A DNA stretch of 6,500 bases, taken from positions 1 to 6,500 of the forward strand of contig SKZS01000199.1 in the NCBI GenBank assembly GCA_007127255.1, read 5' to 3'. The first letter of the stretch is position 1. Every line of letters begins with the position of its first letter. The translations under genes and the position numbers were made by a program. Positions 5,610 through 6,500 of the stretch are shown in pieces. Source of the DNA: Syntrophomonadaceae bacterium (GTDB lineage Bacteria > Bacillota > Dethiobacteria > DTU022). Under the pieces are notes generated by a model. The model saw only the letters and a list, made by a program, of their open reading frames with translations, had not been told where the DNA came from and did no database searches.

Positions 5610-6500
5610 ATGAAATTAAGAAATATAATCCTTATAGTCTTAATCGTGGTAGCCACCAACCTGCTCACTTTCTTTGGCGTCAGTTCTATGCAGCAGGAAG
5701 TATCGAAACCTGAACAGGATCAGGTTGTTACCGATGACCTCAATATAATCCAGGAGATAGTGAATATCCTGGAAGTTTCCCATATGGAAGAAGTTGACCG
5801 GGAAGAGCTCCTGGAAGGAGCCTATCGAGGCATGCTCGAAAAGCTAAATGATCCCGAAGCCGGCTACCTAAATCCTGATCACTATGAAAACTTAAGGATA
5901 CAAACCGAAGCAACTTATGGCGGGATAGGAATCGAAATCTTTATGGAAGATGATTATGTCACTATAATATCACCGATTTCCGGAACTCCCGGCGAAAAAG
6001 CAGGCCTCAGTGCGGGCGACCGTATTGTATCGGTAGACGGAATAAACGTGGTTGGAGAAGACCTCAATTTTGCTGTTAGTTTAATGCGTGGGGAACCGGA
6101 AACTGAGGTGATACTGGAAATTGAACGTCCAGGTGTGGATGAAGTATTAGAGTTTGAAATAACCAGGGAACAAATCGAACTGGAAAGCGTAGAGTTTGAA
6201 ATGCTTGAAAACAACACTGGTTACATCAAGTTAAGCAGCTTCTCTGATTCTTCCGGCCGTGAATTTCAAGAAGCTCTTGACGAACTAACGCAAGACGGCA
6301 TGGAAGGCCTGATTATTGACTTGAGAAATAACCCGGGGGGACTTTTAGATGCAGCCATCGAAATTGCTGACAAACTTGTTCCTGAAGGACCGATTACCCA
6401 TGTATCAGACGGTAGTGGAACAATAAAAACTTACGAATCAAAAACAGAAGGCCTCGATATTCCCATGGTCGCCCTGGTAAATGGAACCAGTGTCAGCGCA
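5610..6500 (+). CDS. S41 family C-terminal processing peptidase (CtpA-like), 3'-truncated by window
   Basis: The 297 visible residues contain no stop; family members are usually near 380-480. Residues 5-24 are a hydrophobic stretch after a short basic N-terminus, a signal anchor or signal peptide, so the catalytic part lies outside the membrane. Residues about 100-185 form a PDZ domain (YGGIGIEI, SPISGTPGEKAGLSAGDRIVSVDG), which binds substrate C-termini. From about 203 the S41 fold starts: GYIKLSSFSD, then GLIIDLRNNPGG (233-244), then VNGTSVSA at the edge, where Ser296 aligns with the catalytic Ser of the SASAxE motif. The Lys of the dyad lies outside the window. Such enzymes trim or degrade exported proteins; in spore-formers some process sporulation factors, but the substrate here is unknown. 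GAGGG (5598-5602) stands 7 nt before ATG 5610. It is transcribed divergently from topA. Confidence 0.95.
   Translation, partial: MKLRNIILIVLIVVATNLLTFFGVSSMQQEVSKPEQDQVVTDDLNIIQEIVNILEVSHMEEVDREELLEGAYRGMLEKLNDPEAGYLNPDHYENLRIQTEATYGGIGIEIFMEDDYVTIISPISGTPGEKAGLSAGDRIVSVDGINVVGEDLNFAVSLMRGEPETEVILEIERPGVDEVLEFEITREQIELESVEFEMLENNTGYIKLSSFSDSSGREFQEALDELTQDGMEGLIIDLRNNPGGLLDAAIEIADKLVPEGPITHVSDGSGTIKTYESKTEGLDIPMVALVNGTSVSA

Noticed and set aside
5954..6217. Minus-strand open frame rich in Ser/Thr opposite the S41 protease
   Set aside because: Low-complexity antisense of the PDZ region; the + strand reading is clearly the gene.

Overview
The window looks like chromosomal DNA of an anaerobic, moderate-GC Gram-positive bacterium, most plausibly a Clostridia-type, possibly syntrophic or fatty-acid-using organism. 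This is an inference. It rests on strong GGAGG-type ribosome sites, hairpin plus T-run terminators, short intergenic gaps, and an acyl-CoA synthetase, a MoaD-like protein and a thiolase lying close together. No rRNA, tRNA, CRISPR array or phage gene is visible.

Layout, left to right. (1) The C-terminal part of an AMP-forming acyl-CoA synthetase (+, cut by the left edge) is followed after 74 nt by a small MoaD/ThiS-like sulfur carrier (+). The gap between them holds two mutually exclusive hairpins, one covering the moaD-like ribosome site. (2) A 165-bp element bounded by a perfect 39-bp inverted repeat fills most of the gap between the convergent moaD-like and thiolase genes. It carries an intrinsic terminator inside. 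(3) A complete thiolase (-). (4) A complete type IA DNA topoisomerase I, topA (-), with its own strong terminator. (5) A divergent S41/CtpA-type processing protease (+), cut by the right edge one residue after its predicted catalytic serine.

The most unusual point is the topoisomerase C-terminus. The catalytic core is complete, but the C4 zinc ribbons usual in Firmicutes TopA are absent: there is no CxxC pair, and only one Cys in the last 400 residues or so. In their place are three copies of a 50-residue module, joined by acidic linkers and ending in a Lys-rich tail. I do not recognise this as a named topoisomerase domain.

The synthetase and thiolase fit acyl-CoA activation and thiolytic cleavage or condensation. 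The MoaD-like protein fits molybdenum/tungsten cofactor or thiamin-type sulfur transfer. topA and the protease are housekeeping-type genes sharing a divergent 200-bp control region with plausible sigma-A promoters and a hairpin in the protease leader. No defence system or other multi-gene novel system is evident in the window.
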